A DNA stretch of 64,000 bases. It comes from JBCDCY01 sp039180875. Lineage in GTDB: Bacteria; Pseudomonadota; Alphaproteobacteria; Rhodobacterales; Rhodobacteraceae. Positions within the stretch are counted from its first letter, which is position 1; each line of letters starts with the position of its first letter. Position numbers and translations under genes: made by a program. The stretch spans positions 346,768 to 410,767 of the forward strand of contig JBCDCY010000004.1 of the NCBI GenBank assembly GCA_039180875.1, written 5' to 3'. The notes under the pieces were generated by a model, which saw nothing but the letters and a program-made list of their open reading frames with translations, ran no database searches and was not told the DNA's origin. Below, piece after piece: positions 36,935-45,900 of this stretch.

Positions 36935-37367
36935 TCGCATCGTTGCCGCGGCGCGATCCTGGATCGGCACCCCCTATCAGCACCAGGCGAGCTGCCGTGG
37001 GGCTGGGTCCGACTGCCTCGGCCTGATCCGCGGCCTTTGGCGCGAGCTCTACGGGGCAGAGCCGGAGGCCGTGCCGGCCTACACCCCCGATTGGTCGGAG
37101 GCGGATGGCGTCGAGCGCCTGCTTGCGGGCGCTGAGCGCCACCTGGAGCGGGTGCCGACCGAGGCCCGGCGGCCGGGCGATTTGCTGCTCTTCCGGATGC
37201 GCGCAGGAGCCGTGGCGAAGCATGTGGGCATCATGGCGGCGGGCCCGGGCGGCTATCCAACCCTCATCCACGCCTATTCCGGGCACGCCGTGTGCGAGAC
37301 GCCGCTTGGATCCGCCTGGATCTGGCGCCTTGCCGCGGTCTTTCGATTTCCTGAAGAGGTGCGCTAA
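36906..37367 (+). CDS. GTA cell-wall peptidase (g14, NlpC/P60)
   Basis: 153 residues. Cysteine peptidase that may cut peptidoglycan during DNA entry. Nucleophile Cys37 in GSDCLGLIRGLWRELYG, His in AKHVGIM, and third polar residue in LIHAYSGHAV. ARSWIGTPYQHQASC near the start is typical. One-base overlap with g15 (TAATG). Confidence 0.94.
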   Translation: MTVDRCAEADRIVAAARSWIGTPYQHQASCRGAGSDCLGLIRGLWRELYGAEPEAVPAYTPDWSEADGVERLLAGAERHLERVPTEARRPGDLLLFRMRAGAVAKHVGIMAAGPGGYPTLIHAYSGHAVCETPLGSAWIWRLAAVFRFPEEVR

Positions 37368-40300
37368 TGGCGACGCTTGTCCTTGCTGCTGCCGGATCGG
37401 CCATCGGCGGATCCATCGGCGGCTCCGTCCTGGGCATCGGCAGTGCCGTCATCGGCAAGGCTGTTGGTGCGACGCTCGGCTCGGTCCTCGACCAGCGGCT
37501 GTTGGGCTCCGGCACCGCGACGGTGGAGACCGGGCGGCTGGGCGATGCTCGGATCCAGAGCGCGACGGAGGGCCTGCCCATCCCGCGGGTCGCCGGGCGG
37601 ATGCGGGTCGCGGGTCAGCTGATCTGGTCGACCCGGTTCATGGAGCAGGTCGCGACCTCCGGCGGGGGGAAGGGCCTCGCCTCCCCTCAGCCCCGGACCC
37701 GCGAGTACAGCTACAGCGTGAGCTTCGCGGTGGCGCTGTGCGAGGGGCCGATTGCGCGGATCGGCCGGGTCTGGGCCGATGGCACTCCCCTATCGCTCGA
37801 GGGGTTGAACTGGCGCCTCTACACCGGCGACGAGGAGCAGCTACCCGATGCGAAGATCGTGGCGGTGGAGGGGGCGGAAAACGCCCCCGCCTATCGCGGC
37901 ACGGCTTATCTGGTCTTCGAGGACATGCCGCTTGCCGCCCATGGCAATCGCATTCCGCAGTTGACCGTTGAGGTGTTTCGCCGACCGGTGGTGCCGGAGG
38001 GCCTTGAGGACGAGCTTGGCGCCACGTCGGCGGCCGACCTGGTGCAGGCGGTGGCGTTGATCCCGGGGACCGGTGAATACGCCCTGGCGACCGAGCCGGT
38101 CTACTACAACGAGGCGCCCGGTCGGAACCGGCCGGCGAACGTCAATGCCTCGGCCAGCGTGCCGGATCTTCTGCACTCCCTCGACGCGCTCGAGGCGGAG
38201 TTGCCGGCCTGCCAAAGCGCGCTGATGGTCGTGAGCTGGTTCGGCGATGACCTGCGGGCCGGTGAGTGCACGCTGCGCCCCAAGGTCGAGCAGACCGAGA
38301 TCGACGGCCAGCCGTTGCCCTGGGTGGTCTCCGGCCTGTCGCGCAGTGCGGCGGAGACGGTGAGCCGGATCGACGACCGGCCGGCCTTCGGCGGTACGCC
38401 GAGCGATGCCTCGATCCTGCAGTCGATGGCGGAGATGCAGGCGCGCGGGCTGAAGGTCGTCTTCTACCCGTTCATCTTGATGGATGTGCCGCCGGGCAAT
38501 GGCCTGACCGACCCGTGGAGCGGGGCGGCGGGCCAACCGGTTTTCCCCTGGCGGGGCCGGATCACCACGGCGCTCGCGCCGGGTCAGAGCGGCACCACCG
38601 ATCGGACCGCCGCGGCGGAAGCGGAGGTCGCGGCGTTCTTCGGCACGGCTGAGGCTGGCGACTTTGCCGCAAGCGCCGGTGGCGTGACCTATACAGGGCC
38701 ACAGGAATGGTCGTTCCGGCGCTTCATCCTGCACTACGCCTATCTTTGCGCCCAAGCGGGCGGTGTGGATGCGTTCTGCATCGGCTCCGAGATGCGCTCG
38801 CTCACCCAGATCCGTGGGGCAGGGGGCAACTATCCCGCCGTGGCCGAGTTCGTGCAGCTGGCGGCCGATGTGCGCGCGATCCTGGGGCCGGACGTGAAGA
38901 TCGGCTATGCGGCTGACTGGTCGGAGTATTTTGGCCATCACCCGCAGGACGGATCGGGAGATGTGATCTTCCACCTCGATCCGCTCTGGTCCGATCCGGC
39001 GATCGACTTCGTGGGCATCGACAACTACATGCCGCTGTCGGACTGGCGGGAGGGTGATGACCACCTGGATGCGGCAGTCGCCAAGTCGATCTACGACCTT
39101 GGCTATTTGCGCGGCAACGTCGCCGGTGGCGAGGGCTATGACTGGTTCTACGATGGCGCCGAGGGGCGCGATGCCCAGCGCCGTCAGCCGATCATCGACA
39201 CCGCCCATGGCGAGGATTGGGTCTTTCGCTACAAGGACCTGGCCAATTGGTGGTCGCGGCCACACCACGACCGCATCGGCGGTGTCCGGCAGGAGACCCC
39301 GACCGATTGGGTGCCGCAGTCGAAGCCGATATGGTTCACGGAGCTCGGCTGCCCGGCGGTGGACAAGGGCACGAACCAGCCGAACGTCTTCGTCGATCCG
39401 AAATCATCCGAGAGCGCGTTGCCCTACTACTCCTCCGGCGCGCGCGATGACTACATCCAGCAGCGCTACCTTCAGGCGGTGTTGGGCTATTGGGCGGAGC
39501 CCGAGCACAACCCGGTCTCGGAGATCTATGGCGGCCCGATGGTCGATCTGTCGGCCGCCCATGTCTGGGCCTGGGATGCGCGGCCCTGGCCGGACTTTCC
39601 CAATCGGCTCGACATCTGGTCGGATGGGGTGAACCACGCCCTGGGTCACTGGATCGGGGGTCGGATCGACGCCGTGCCGCTGCAGGCCCTCGTGGCCGAG
39701 ATTTGCGGCCGGGCGGGGCTGGAGGCGCTGGCGCTCAGCGAGCTGCACGGCACCGTGAGTGGCCATCTGGTGAGCCAGACGGAGACGGCGCGTCAGTCGC
39801 TGCAGCCGCTGATGCTGGCCTACGCCTTTGACGGCTTCGAGCGGGGCGGCAAGCTCGCCTTCCGCACGCGGAGCGGCCTGCCGGACCTTACGGTCGGGGC
39901 CGAGGACGTGGCGCTCAGCCCTGAGCGGGACGAGCGTTGGCGGGCGAGCCGTGGGGCGGGCGTGGAGCTTCCGGACCAAGTGCGGGTGCGCTTCGTCGGC
40001 AGCGACAACGCGTATCAGATCGGTGCCGCCCAGGCGACGTTGCCCGGGGCTGCGCCGGTTTCGGCGGAGACGTCGGACCTGCCGCTCGCGCTTTCGGCCG
40101 CTGAAGGTCAGGCGATCGCCGACCGCTGGCTGGCCGAGAGCCGGGTGGCCCAGGACGCGATCGAGTTCGCCTTGCCGCCGTCCTTCCTGGCGGTGGAGCC
40201 CGGCGACGTGGTGGCGTTCGAGGCTGAGGGCGGTGCGCGCTACCGCATCGACCGGATCGAAGAGCAGGGCGTGCGCCTGGTCTCGGCCCAGCGGGTCGAT

Positions 40301-41293
40301 CCCACCGTCTACGCCACCGGTCCTTATCGGGAGGTGATCGTCACCCAACCCCAGGTTCGCACCGTGGGCCCGGTGCTTCCGGTCTTCCTGGATCTGCCGC
40401 TGCTGACGGGTGACGAGGTGCCCCATGCCCCGCACATCGCGGCGGTGGCGGAGCCCTGGCCCGGGGCGGCCTCGGTCTATAGCTCGGCCAGCGATGCCGG
40501 CTACACGTTGACCGGGCAGATCGAGCGGAGCGCGGTCTATGGCCTGACGCTGGAGCCGTTGCCGAGAGCGGCGGCGGGGCGCTGGATGAACGCCAATCTG
40601 CGGGTCGAGTTGTCGACCGGCGTGCTTGAAGGGCGCGAGGCGGTCGACGTGCTGAACGGCGCTAATGCCGCGGCGCTCCGCACCGGAGCCGGCGACTGGG
40701 AGGTCATCCAGTTCCGCGAGGCGGTGCTGGAGGGCCCGCGCCGCTACCGGTTGCGCGGCCTCTTGCGCGGCCAGGCGGGCACCGACGGTGTGATGCCGGC
40801 CGTGCACGAGGTGGGTGCAGAGTTCGTCCTGCTCGACGGTGCGCCGATCCAGCCCGATTTCGCGACCTCGGCCCGTGGACTGGCGCGGAACTATCGGATC
40901 GGGCCGGCCAGCCGGTCGTTCGATGATCCGACCTATGTCCACCGCGTCGAAGCCTTCGACGGCGTGGGCCTGCGCCCCTACGCGCCGGTTCACCTGCGGG
41001 CGCATCGGGAGGGGGGCGACCTGTCGCTCTCCTGGATCCGGCGCACGCGCATCGATGGCGACAGTTGGCAGGGCGCGGACGTGCCGCTCGGCGAGGAGAG
41101 CGAGCTCTACCAGGTCGAGATCATGGTCGCGGGCACCCTGGTGCGCACGTGGATGGTCTCCCAGCCTAGCGCGCTTTACGGCGCTGCGGAACAGACTGCC
41201 GATGGCGCGACGGGTGCGTTCGATGTCGCCGTTGCTCAGATCTCGGCCCGGTTCGGTGCCGGGCCCAGCACAAGGATAACCGTCAATGTTTGA
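37367..41293 (+). CDS. GTA host-contact megatron protein (g15)
   Basis: 1,308 residues, near the 1,304 of the R. capsulatus protein as remembered. The N-terminus (AAAGSAIGGSIGGSVLG, then VAGRMRVAGQLIWSTRF) is a hydrophobic Gly-rich start of tail-tip proteins. Residues about 440-690 form a TIM-barrel glycoside-hydrolase-like domain: DAFCIGSEMRSLTQIRG, GYAADWSEYFGHHP, FVGIDNYMPLSDWR, and a Glu in IWFTELGCPAVDKGTNQPNV (20). The rest is phage tail-tip beta domains (FRTRSGLPDLTV, RLRGLLRGQAGTD). Central tail-tip protein linking baseplate and host surface. Overlaps the next gene by 8 bases. Confidence 0.96.
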   Translation: MATLVLAAAGSAIGGSIGGSVLGIGSAVIGKAVGATLGSVLDQRLLGSGTATVETGRLGDARIQSATEGLPIPRVAGRMRVAGQLIWSTRFMEQVATSGGGKGLASPQPRTREYSYSVSFAVALCEGPIARIGRVWADGTPLSLEGLNWRLYTGDEEQLPDAKIVAVEGAENAPAYRGTAYLVFEDMPLAAHGNRIPQLTVEVFRRPVVPEGLEDELGATSAADLVQAVALIPGTGEYALATEPVYYNEAPGRNRPANVNASASVPDLLHSLDALEAELPACQSALMVVSWFGDDLRAGECTLRPKVEQTEIDGQPLPWVVSGLSRSAAETVSRIDDRPAFGGTPSDASILQSMAEMQARGLKVVFYPFILMDVPPGNGLTDPWSGAAGQPVFPWRGRITTALAPGQSGTTDRTAAAEAEVAAFFGTAEAGDFAASAGGVTYTGPQEWSFRRFILHYAYLCAQAGGVDAFCIGSEMRSLTQIRGAGGNYPAVAEFVQLAADVRAILGPDVKIGYAADWSEYFGHHPQDGSGDVIFHLDPLWSDPAIDFVGIDNYMPLSDWREGDDHLDAAVAKSIYDLGYLRGNVAGGEGYDWFYDGAEGRDAQRRQPIIDTAHGEDWVFRYKDLANWWSRPHHDRIGGVRQETPTDWVPQSKPIWFTELGCPAVDKGTNQPNVFVDPKSSESALPYYSSGARDDYIQQRYLQAVLGYWAEPEHNPVSEIYGGPMVDLSAAHVWAWDARPWPDFPNRLDIWSDGVNHALGHWIGGRIDAVPLQALVAEICGRAGLEALALSELHGTVSGHLVSQTETARQSLQPLMLAYAFDGFERGGKLAFRTRSGLPDLTVGAEDVALSPERDERWRASRGAGVELPDQVRVRFVGSDNAYQIGAAQATLPGAAPVSAETSDLPLALSAAEGQAIADRWLAESRVAQDAIEFALPPSFLAVEPGDVVAFEAEGGARYRIDRIEEQGVRLVSAQRVDPTVYATGPYREVIVTQPQVRTVGPVLPVFLDLPLLTGDEVPHAPHIAAVAEPWPGAASVYSSASDAGYTLTGQIERSAVYGLTLEPLPRAAAGRWMNANLRVELSTGVLEGREAVDVLNGANAAALRTGAGDWEVIQFREAVLEGPRRYRLRGLLRGQAGTDGVMPAVHEVGAEFVLLDGAPIQPDFATSARGLARNYRIGPASRSFDDPTYVHRVEAFDGVGLRPYAPVHLRAHREGGDLSLSWIRRTRIDGDSWQGADVPLGEESELYQVEIMVAGTLVRTWMVSQPSALYGAAEQTADGATGAFDVAVAQISARFGAGPSTRITVNV

Positions 41294-42002
41294 GACCTAT
41301 CAGCTGGGCCTTCCGTTGGTGCAGCCGGCCCAGGCGCAGAAGCACGTCACGGTCAATGAGGCGATTGCCCGGCTCGACGCGCTGGCGCAATTGCGGGTGG
41401 TCGCGGCCGATCTCACGACGCCGCCGGTGACGGCGTTGGATGGCGAGAGCTATCTCGTCGGCGCCGGTGCCGGGGAGACCTGGCAGGGACGCGACCGCCA
41501 GGTCGCGATCTTTTCCAATGGCGGCTGGGTCTTTGCCACGCCCAAGATGGGCTGGCGGGCCTGGGACGAGGCGCGGGCAACCACGCTGACCTTCGACGGA
41601 ACCGCTTGGATCGAAAATGCTATCGCGGTCTCTGTGAGCGGCGCCGCGACCCGCAACCGGGTCGTCGAGCTGACGCACACGCTGTCGGCCGGCGCATCCT
41701 CCGTCACGACGGCGGTGATCCCGAGCCATGCGTCCGTCGTCGGTGTCACGGCGCGGGTTCTGACGGCGATCTCCGGTGCCGGCGTTGGCTCCTGGTCGCT
41801 CGGCGTGCCTGGGGCGGTGGACCGCTACGGCTCGGGCCTGGGGCTCGCCGCCGGATCCTTCGCGCTTGGGATCAGCGGCACGCCGGTGACGTACTATGCG
41901 CCGACGGAGCTACAGATCACGGCCGATGCGGGGAGCTTCGACGGCGGCGTTCTGTCGCTTGCCGTCCACTGCACGGAGCTTCTTCCGCCGCGGGCGGCGT
42001 GA
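41286..42002 (+). CDS. DUF2793 fibre-like protein linked to the GTA
   Basis: 238 residues. The first 95 residues match DUF2793 (LPLVQPAQAQKHVTVNEAIA, 20; RDRQVAIFSNGGWVFATPKM, 20; GWRAWDEARATTLTFDGTAW, 20). The C-terminal 110 residues are beta-rich with a Gly/Ser-rich pattern (GVGSWSLGVPGAVDRYGSGL, 20) suited to a trimeric or attachment domain. DUF2793 is known from accessory fibre/spike proteins of alphaproteobacterial GTAs and phages; in R. capsulatus such genes lie away from the main cluster as I recall. Here it overlaps g15 by 8 bases. Confidence 0.85.
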   Translation: MFETYQLGLPLVQPAQAQKHVTVNEAIARLDALAQLRVVAADLTTPPVTALDGESYLVGAGAGETWQGRDRQVAIFSNGGWVFATPKMGWRAWDEARATTLTFDGTAWIENAIAVSVSGAATRNRVVELTHTLSAGASSVTTAVIPSHASVVGVTARVLTAISGAGVGSWSLGVPGAVDRYGSGLGLAAGSFALGISGTPVTYYAPTELQITADAGSFDGGVLSLAVHCTELLPPRAA

Positions 42003-42286
42003 TGCGACCGCTGCTGCGGGCCGATGTTGTCGCCTGTGCCCGCGCGCTGTTGGCCGCGCCGTGCTGGAGCGCGGCCTTTGCCGATATTCTGGCCCGGGCG
42101 GCAGAGGCGGATCGGTGGCGCCGGGCCGAGGGGCGGTTGCACCCGCGTTTCGGCGACGGCTCGCTCGAGGCAGCGACCCAGGGTCTGGCCAAGGTGCCCG
42201 AACCAGCCCAGGGCGATCGGCAGTATTGCGCGTGCCTCGCCTTCATCTATCGCCGGCTCGCCGGGACGGTAGACAATCCGTCTTGA
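42002..42286 (+). CDS. Small conserved-looking protein at the GTA 3' end
   Basis: 94 residues, coupled to the DUF2793 gene by one base (TGATG). Helical, with ADVVACARALLAAPCWSAAF (20), ADRWRRAEGRLHPRFGDGSL (20) and QYCACLAFIYRRLAG. I recall a similar short protein behind GTA genes in Rhodobacterales, function unknown. The reading frame is open upstream, but only this ATG fits the coupling. Last gene of the GTA run. Confidence 0.65.
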   Translation: MRPLLRADVVACARALLAAPCWSAAFADILARAAEADRWRRAEGRLHPRFGDGSLEAATQGLAKVPEPAQGDRQYCACLAFIYRRLAGTVDNPS

Positions 42287-42343
42287 TTTTCTGCGCCCGG
42301 CATACGACGTCTTTTAGGCAACCCAAGCCGATCGGAGGACGCT

Positions 42344-43162
42344 ATGGGCAGCATCTCGGCACATTCCGCGAAATTGGCGACGATTGATCCCGTTTGGTGG
42401 AAGATCCGGGAGGAGGCGGCGGCGATTGCAGAGGATGATCCGCTGATGGCGGGTCTCGTCCACGCCGCCGTCACCAGCCGCGCCAGTTTCGAGGACGCGC
42501 TGAGCTTCCGCATCGGCCAGAAGATCGCCAATTCGGAGATGTCGGAGCACCTGATTGCAGAGGCGGCGCGTCAGGCGATTGACGCCGATCCCGCGATCGG
42601 CGAGGCGGCGCGGGCCGATATCGTGGCGGTGCTGGAGCGCGATCCGGCATGCCATCGGGTCATCCAGCCGCTTCTGTTCTTCAAGGGGTTCCAAGCTGTT
42701 CAGGCCTACCGCGTGGCTCGGCAACTGTGGCTGAGCGGGCGGCGTGATCTGGCCTATTTCATCCAGATGCGGATCTCGGAGCGTTTCGGGATCGACATCC
42801 ATCCCGCTGCCGTCGTCGGCAAGGGCATCATGATCGATCATGCCCATGCGATCGTCATCGGCGAGACGGCGGTGGTCGGCGACAACGTCTCCATGCTTCA
42901 CTCGGTGACCCTTGGGGGGACCGGCAAGGAGGACGGCGACCGGCATCCGAAGATCGGCGACGGCGTGCTGATCGGCGCGGGGGCGGCGATCCTCGGCAAT
43001 ATCAGCATCGGTCGCTGCAGCCGGGTGGCGGCAGGATCCGTCGTGCTGGCGGACGTTCCGCCCTGCAAGACGGTTGCGGGCGTTCCGGCGAAGATCGTCG
43101 GAGAGGCGGGCTGCGATCAGCCGGCCTTGTCGATGAACCAGATCCTCGGCCTCGATATCTGA
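42344..43162 (+). CDS. cysE: Serine O-acetyltransferase
   Basis: Makes O-acetylserine from serine and acetyl-CoA, the precursor of cysteine. 272 residues. N-terminal helical domain (EDPLMAGLVHAAVTSRASFE, 20; LSFRIGQKIANSEM) and a C-terminal left-handed beta-helix with hexapeptide repeats (GIDIHPAAVVGKGIMIDHAH, 20; VIGETAVVGDNVSMLHSVTL, 20; IGAGAAILGNISIG). Active-site His in DIHPAA and DHAH. ATG at 42344 behind CGGAGGA. Same direction as the GTA genes with only 57 bases between, and no clear terminator. Confidence 0.96.
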   Translation: MGSISAHSAKLATIDPVWWKIREEAAAIAEDDPLMAGLVHAAVTSRASFEDALSFRIGQKIANSEMSEHLIAEAARQAIDADPAIGEAARADIVAVLERDPACHRVIQPLLFFKGFQAVQAYRVARQLWLSGRRDLAYFIQMRISERFGIDIHPAAVVGKGIMIDHAHAIVIGETAVVGDNVSMLHSVTLGGTGKEDGDRHPKIGDGVLIGAGAAILGNISIGRCSRVAAGSVVLADVPPCKTVAGVPAKIVGEAGCDQPALSMNQILGLDI

Positions 43163-43194
43163 AGGCGTGCCGGGAGGCGCGCCTGACGCGATCC

Positions 43195-44496
43195 TCAGGC
43201 CAGCATCGAGATCGGCGTTTCCAGATTGCGCACGAGGGCGTCGAGGAAGCGCGCGCCGAGGGCGCCGTCGATGACGCGGTGATCGACCGAGAGCGTCACG
43301 GACATCTTGGTGGCCACTGTGACCGACCCATCCTCCCCCACCACGGCCTTCTTCTGGCCCGCACCCACCGCAAGGATCGAGCCGTGGGGCGGGTTGATCA
43401 CGGCATCGAAGTTCTCGATGCCGAACATCCCGAGATTGGAGACGGCGAAGCTGCCCCCCTGATATTCATGGGGTGCGAGTTTCCGGTCGCGGGCCCGGGC
43501 GGCCAGGTCCTTCATCTCTGTCGACAGCACCGAGAGCGTTTTCACGTGCGCATCGCGCAAGACCGGAGTGAACAGCCCGCCCTCGATGGCGACGGCGACG
43601 GCCACGTCCGAGGGCTTGAGCTGCAGGATGCGGTCCCCGGCCCAGACGGCGTTGCACTCAGGCACCTCCTGCAGGGCGATGGCGCCGGCCTTGATGATGA
43701 AGTCGTTGACCGAGAGCTTGACCCCCCGCGCCTCCAACCCTGCGTTCAGTTCCGAGCGCAGGGCGAGCAGCGCGTCGAGGGCGATCTCGCGGCGGAGGTA
43801 GAAGTGCGGGATCGTCTGCTTCGCCTCGGAGAGGCGGGCGGCGATGGTCTTGCGCATGCCGTCGAGGGCGATCTCCTCGAACTCCCGATCGGCGTAGATC
43901 TTGGCGACCGTGGCGGCGTCCATGCCCTGGGGCGCGCTGGAAGTCGGGGCGGGCGATGCGGCCGGTTGGGCCTTGGCACCGCCTCCCGCTTTCGCCTTTT
44001 CCACATCCGCCTTCACAATGCGCCCGTGTGGGCCTGAGCCCGTTATGGCCGAGAGATCGAGCCCGGCATCCTTGGCGATGCGCCTGGCGAGCGGCGAGGC
44101 GAAGAGGCGCTTGCCGTCGCCGGGCGCGGCCGCGCCGTTGGCCTTCGGCGCGGGGGCGGCCGGTTCCTTCGGCGCCGGCGCGGCCTCAGGCTCCGACGCC
44201 TTCTCCGGCGGTGGGGCGCCGTTCGGCTTCACCTCGATCTCGCCGGCCTCCTCCCCCTCTTCCAGCAACACCGCGATCAGGTCGTTGACCTTCACACCAT
44301 CGGTGCCTTCGGGCACCACGATCTTGCCGATCGTGCCCTCGTCGACCGCCTCGAACTCCATGGTCGCCTTGTCGGTCTCGATCTCGGCGATGACGTCGCC
44401 GGAGGTGACGCTGTCGCCCTCCTTCACCAGCCATTTTGCGAGGGTGCCCTCCTCCATCGTGGGGGAGAGCGCGGGCATCAGGATGTTGATCGGCAT
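43195..44496 (-). CDS. pdhC: Dihydrolipoamide acetyltransferase, pyruvate dehydrogenase E2
   Basis: E2 core of the pyruvate dehydrogenase complex; transfers acetyl from lipoyl to CoA. 433 residues. Lipoyl domain residues 1-80 with lipoylated Lys43 (IETDKATMEFEAV). Ala/Pro-rich linker, subunit-binding domain (FASPLARRIAKDAGLDLSAI, 20; GPHGRIVKADVE), then the catalytic domain ending in SVDHRVIDGALGARFLDALV (20) with the active His. Downstream of pdhB by 12 bases; converges with cysE. Confidence 0.97.
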   Translation of the reverse strand: MPINILMPALSPTMEEGTLAKWLVKEGDSVTSGDVIAEIETDKATMEFEAVDEGTIGKIVVPEGTDGVKVNDLIAVLLEEGEEAGEIEVKPNGAPPPEKASEPEAAPAPKEPAAPAPKANGAAAPGDGKRLFASPLARRIAKDAGLDLSAITGSGPHGRIVKADVEKAKAGGGAKAQPAASPAPTSSAPQGMDAATVAKIYADREFEEIALDGMRKTIAARLSEAKQTIPHFYLRREIALDALLALRSELNAGLEARGVKLSVNDFIIKAGAIALQEVPECNAVWAGDRILQLKPSDVAVAVAIEGGLFTPVLRDAHVKTLSVLSTEMKDLAARARDRKLAPHEYQGGSFAVSNLGMFGIENFDAVINPPHGSILAVGAGQKKAVVGEDGSVTVATKMSVTLSVDHRVIDGALGARFLDALVRNLETPISMLA

Positions 44497-44508
44497 CGGC
44501 GGTCGTCC

Positions 44509-45888
44509 CTAGCGATAGGTCACTTGGCGGACGGCCTCGAGCACCTCGGCCGTCGTGGTGAGCGCCAACCGCTCCAGGTTCGCGGCATAGGGCATGGGCA
44601 CGTCCTTGCCCGTGCAATTGAGCACCGGGGCGTCAAGGTAGTCGAAGGCCTCGCGCATCAGCACGGCCGAGATGTAGCTGCCGATGGAGCAGACCGGCCA
44701 GCCCTCCTCCACCGTCACGCAGCGGTTGGTCTTCATCACCGACTGCACGACAGTGTCGGTGTCCATCGGGCGGAGGGAGCGGAGGTCGATGACCTCGGCC
44801 GACACGCCGTCCTCGGCCAGCTTCTCCGCCGCCTCCAGCGCGTAGGTCATGCCGATGCCGAAGCTGACGAGGGTCACGTCCGTCCCCTCGCGCCAGATCT
44901 TCGCCTTGCCGATGGGTACGGTGAAGTCGTCGAGCTCCGGCACCTCGAAGGATTTGCCGTAGAGGATCTCGTTCTCCAGGAAGATCACCGGGTTGGGATC
45001 GCGGATGGCGCTCTTCAGCAGGCCCTTGGCATCGGCGGCCGAATAGGGCTGCACCAGCTTCAGCCCGGGCACGTGAGCATACCAGGCGGCGTAGTCCTGG
45101 GAGTGCTGGGCGGCGACCCGGGCGGCGGCGCCGTTCGGCCCGCGAAAGACGATGGGTGCGCCCATCTGGCCGCCTGCCATGTAGAGGGTCTTGGCGGCGG
45201 AATTGATAATCTGGTCAATTGCTTGCATAGCGAAGTTGAACGTCATGAACTCGACGATCGGGCGCAGGCCGGCAAAAGCCGCGCCGACGCCGAGGCCGGC
45301 GAAGCCATGCTCGGTGATCGGCGTGTCGATCACCCGGCGGGCGCCGAATTCCTCGAGCAGACCTTGGGAGACCTTGTAGGCCCCCTGGTATTCCGCCACC
45401 TCCTCCCCCATCAGAAAGACGTCGTCGTCGCGCCGCATTTCTTCGGCCATGGCGTCGCGCAGGGCCTCGCGCACCGTCTGCTTGGCGAAGCTCGTGCCCT
45501 CTGGCACCTCCGGCTCGACCGGTGCGTCTGTCTTGGGTGCCGCCGGCGGAGCGCTGGCCGGCGCCTCCTTCGCCTCCGTTGGCTCGGGCGGGGCCGCGCC
45601 GTTCGAGCGTGGCGTCGCGGCCTCCTCAGCGGCAGAGGCATCCTCCCCTTCTTCCAAAAGAACTGCGATGGGCGTGTTGACCTTCACGCCCTCGGTGCCC
45701 TCGGCGATCAGGATCTTGCCGACGGTGCCTTCGTCCACCGCCTCGAACTCCATGGTCGCCTTGTCGGTTTCGATCTCGGCGATCACATCGCCGGAGGTGA
45801 CGGCGTCGCCCTCCTTCACGTTCCATTTGGCGAGGGTGCCCTCCTCCATGGTCGGGGAAAGGGCGGGCATCAGGATCTCGGTGGCCAT
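44509..45888 (-). CDS. pdhB: Pyruvate dehydrogenase E1 beta subunit with N-terminal lipoyl domain
   Basis: 459 residues. The first 80 residues are a lipoyl domain nearly identical to that of pdhC, with lipoyl Lys43 (IETDKATMEFEAV). A Pro/Ala-rich linker (residues about 85-130) leads to the E1 beta transketolase domain: ALRDAMAEEMRRDDDVFLMG (20), EFGARRVIDTPITEHGFAGL (20), VTVEEGWPVCSIGSYISAVL (20). A lipoyl-bearing E1 beta is typical for alphaproteobacteria. pdhA lies 12 bases upstream. Confidence 0.97.
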   Translation of the reverse strand: MATEILMPALSPTMEEGTLAKWNVKEGDAVTSGDVIAEIETDKATMEFEAVDEGTVGKILIAEGTEGVKVNTPIAVLLEEGEDASAAEEAATPRSNGAAPPEPTEAKEAPASAPPAAPKTDAPVEPEVPEGTSFAKQTVREALRDAMAEEMRRDDDVFLMGEEVAEYQGAYKVSQGLLEEFGARRVIDTPITEHGFAGLGVGAAFAGLRPIVEFMTFNFAMQAIDQIINSAAKTLYMAGGQMGAPIVFRGPNGAAARVAAQHSQDYAAWYAHVPGLKLVQPYSAADAKGLLKSAIRDPNPVIFLENEILYGKSFEVPELDDFTVPIGKAKIWREGTDVTLVSFGIGMTYALEAAEKLAEDGVSAEVIDLRSLRPMDTDTVVQSVMKTNRCVTVEEGWPVCSIGSYISAVLMREAFDYLDAPVLNCTGKDVPMPYAANLERLALTTTAEVLEAVRQVTYR

Positions 45889-45900
45889 GGTCGCGTCCCC

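Larger units (their letters stand above)
24852..42286 (+). mobile_element. Gene transfer agent (GTA) structural gene cluster
   Basis: About 17.4 kb of tightly packed right-reading genes in the order of the Rhodobacter capsulatus GTA (g1 to g15, including g3.5 and g10.1), plus three extra genes after the capsid gene and two behind g15. All frames look intact. There is no integrase, excisionase, replication, repressor or lysis gene, and no attachment-site repeat was noticed at the flanks. Flanks are chromosomal housekeeping genes (mltG, cysE). Such particles package random host DNA and deliver it to related cells. Lysis and regulatory genes would be elsewhere. Confidence 0.93.

Noticed and set aside
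24852..42286. Interpretation as an integrated prophage
   Set aside because: No integrase, repressor, replication or lysis genes and no flanking tRNA or direct repeats seen. Gene order matches GTA point by point, including g3.5 and g10.1.
42283..42308. Candidate cysE promoter beginning TTGATT at 42283
   Set aside because: The nearest -10-like bases are only 12-14 bases away, too close for a sigma70 spacer.
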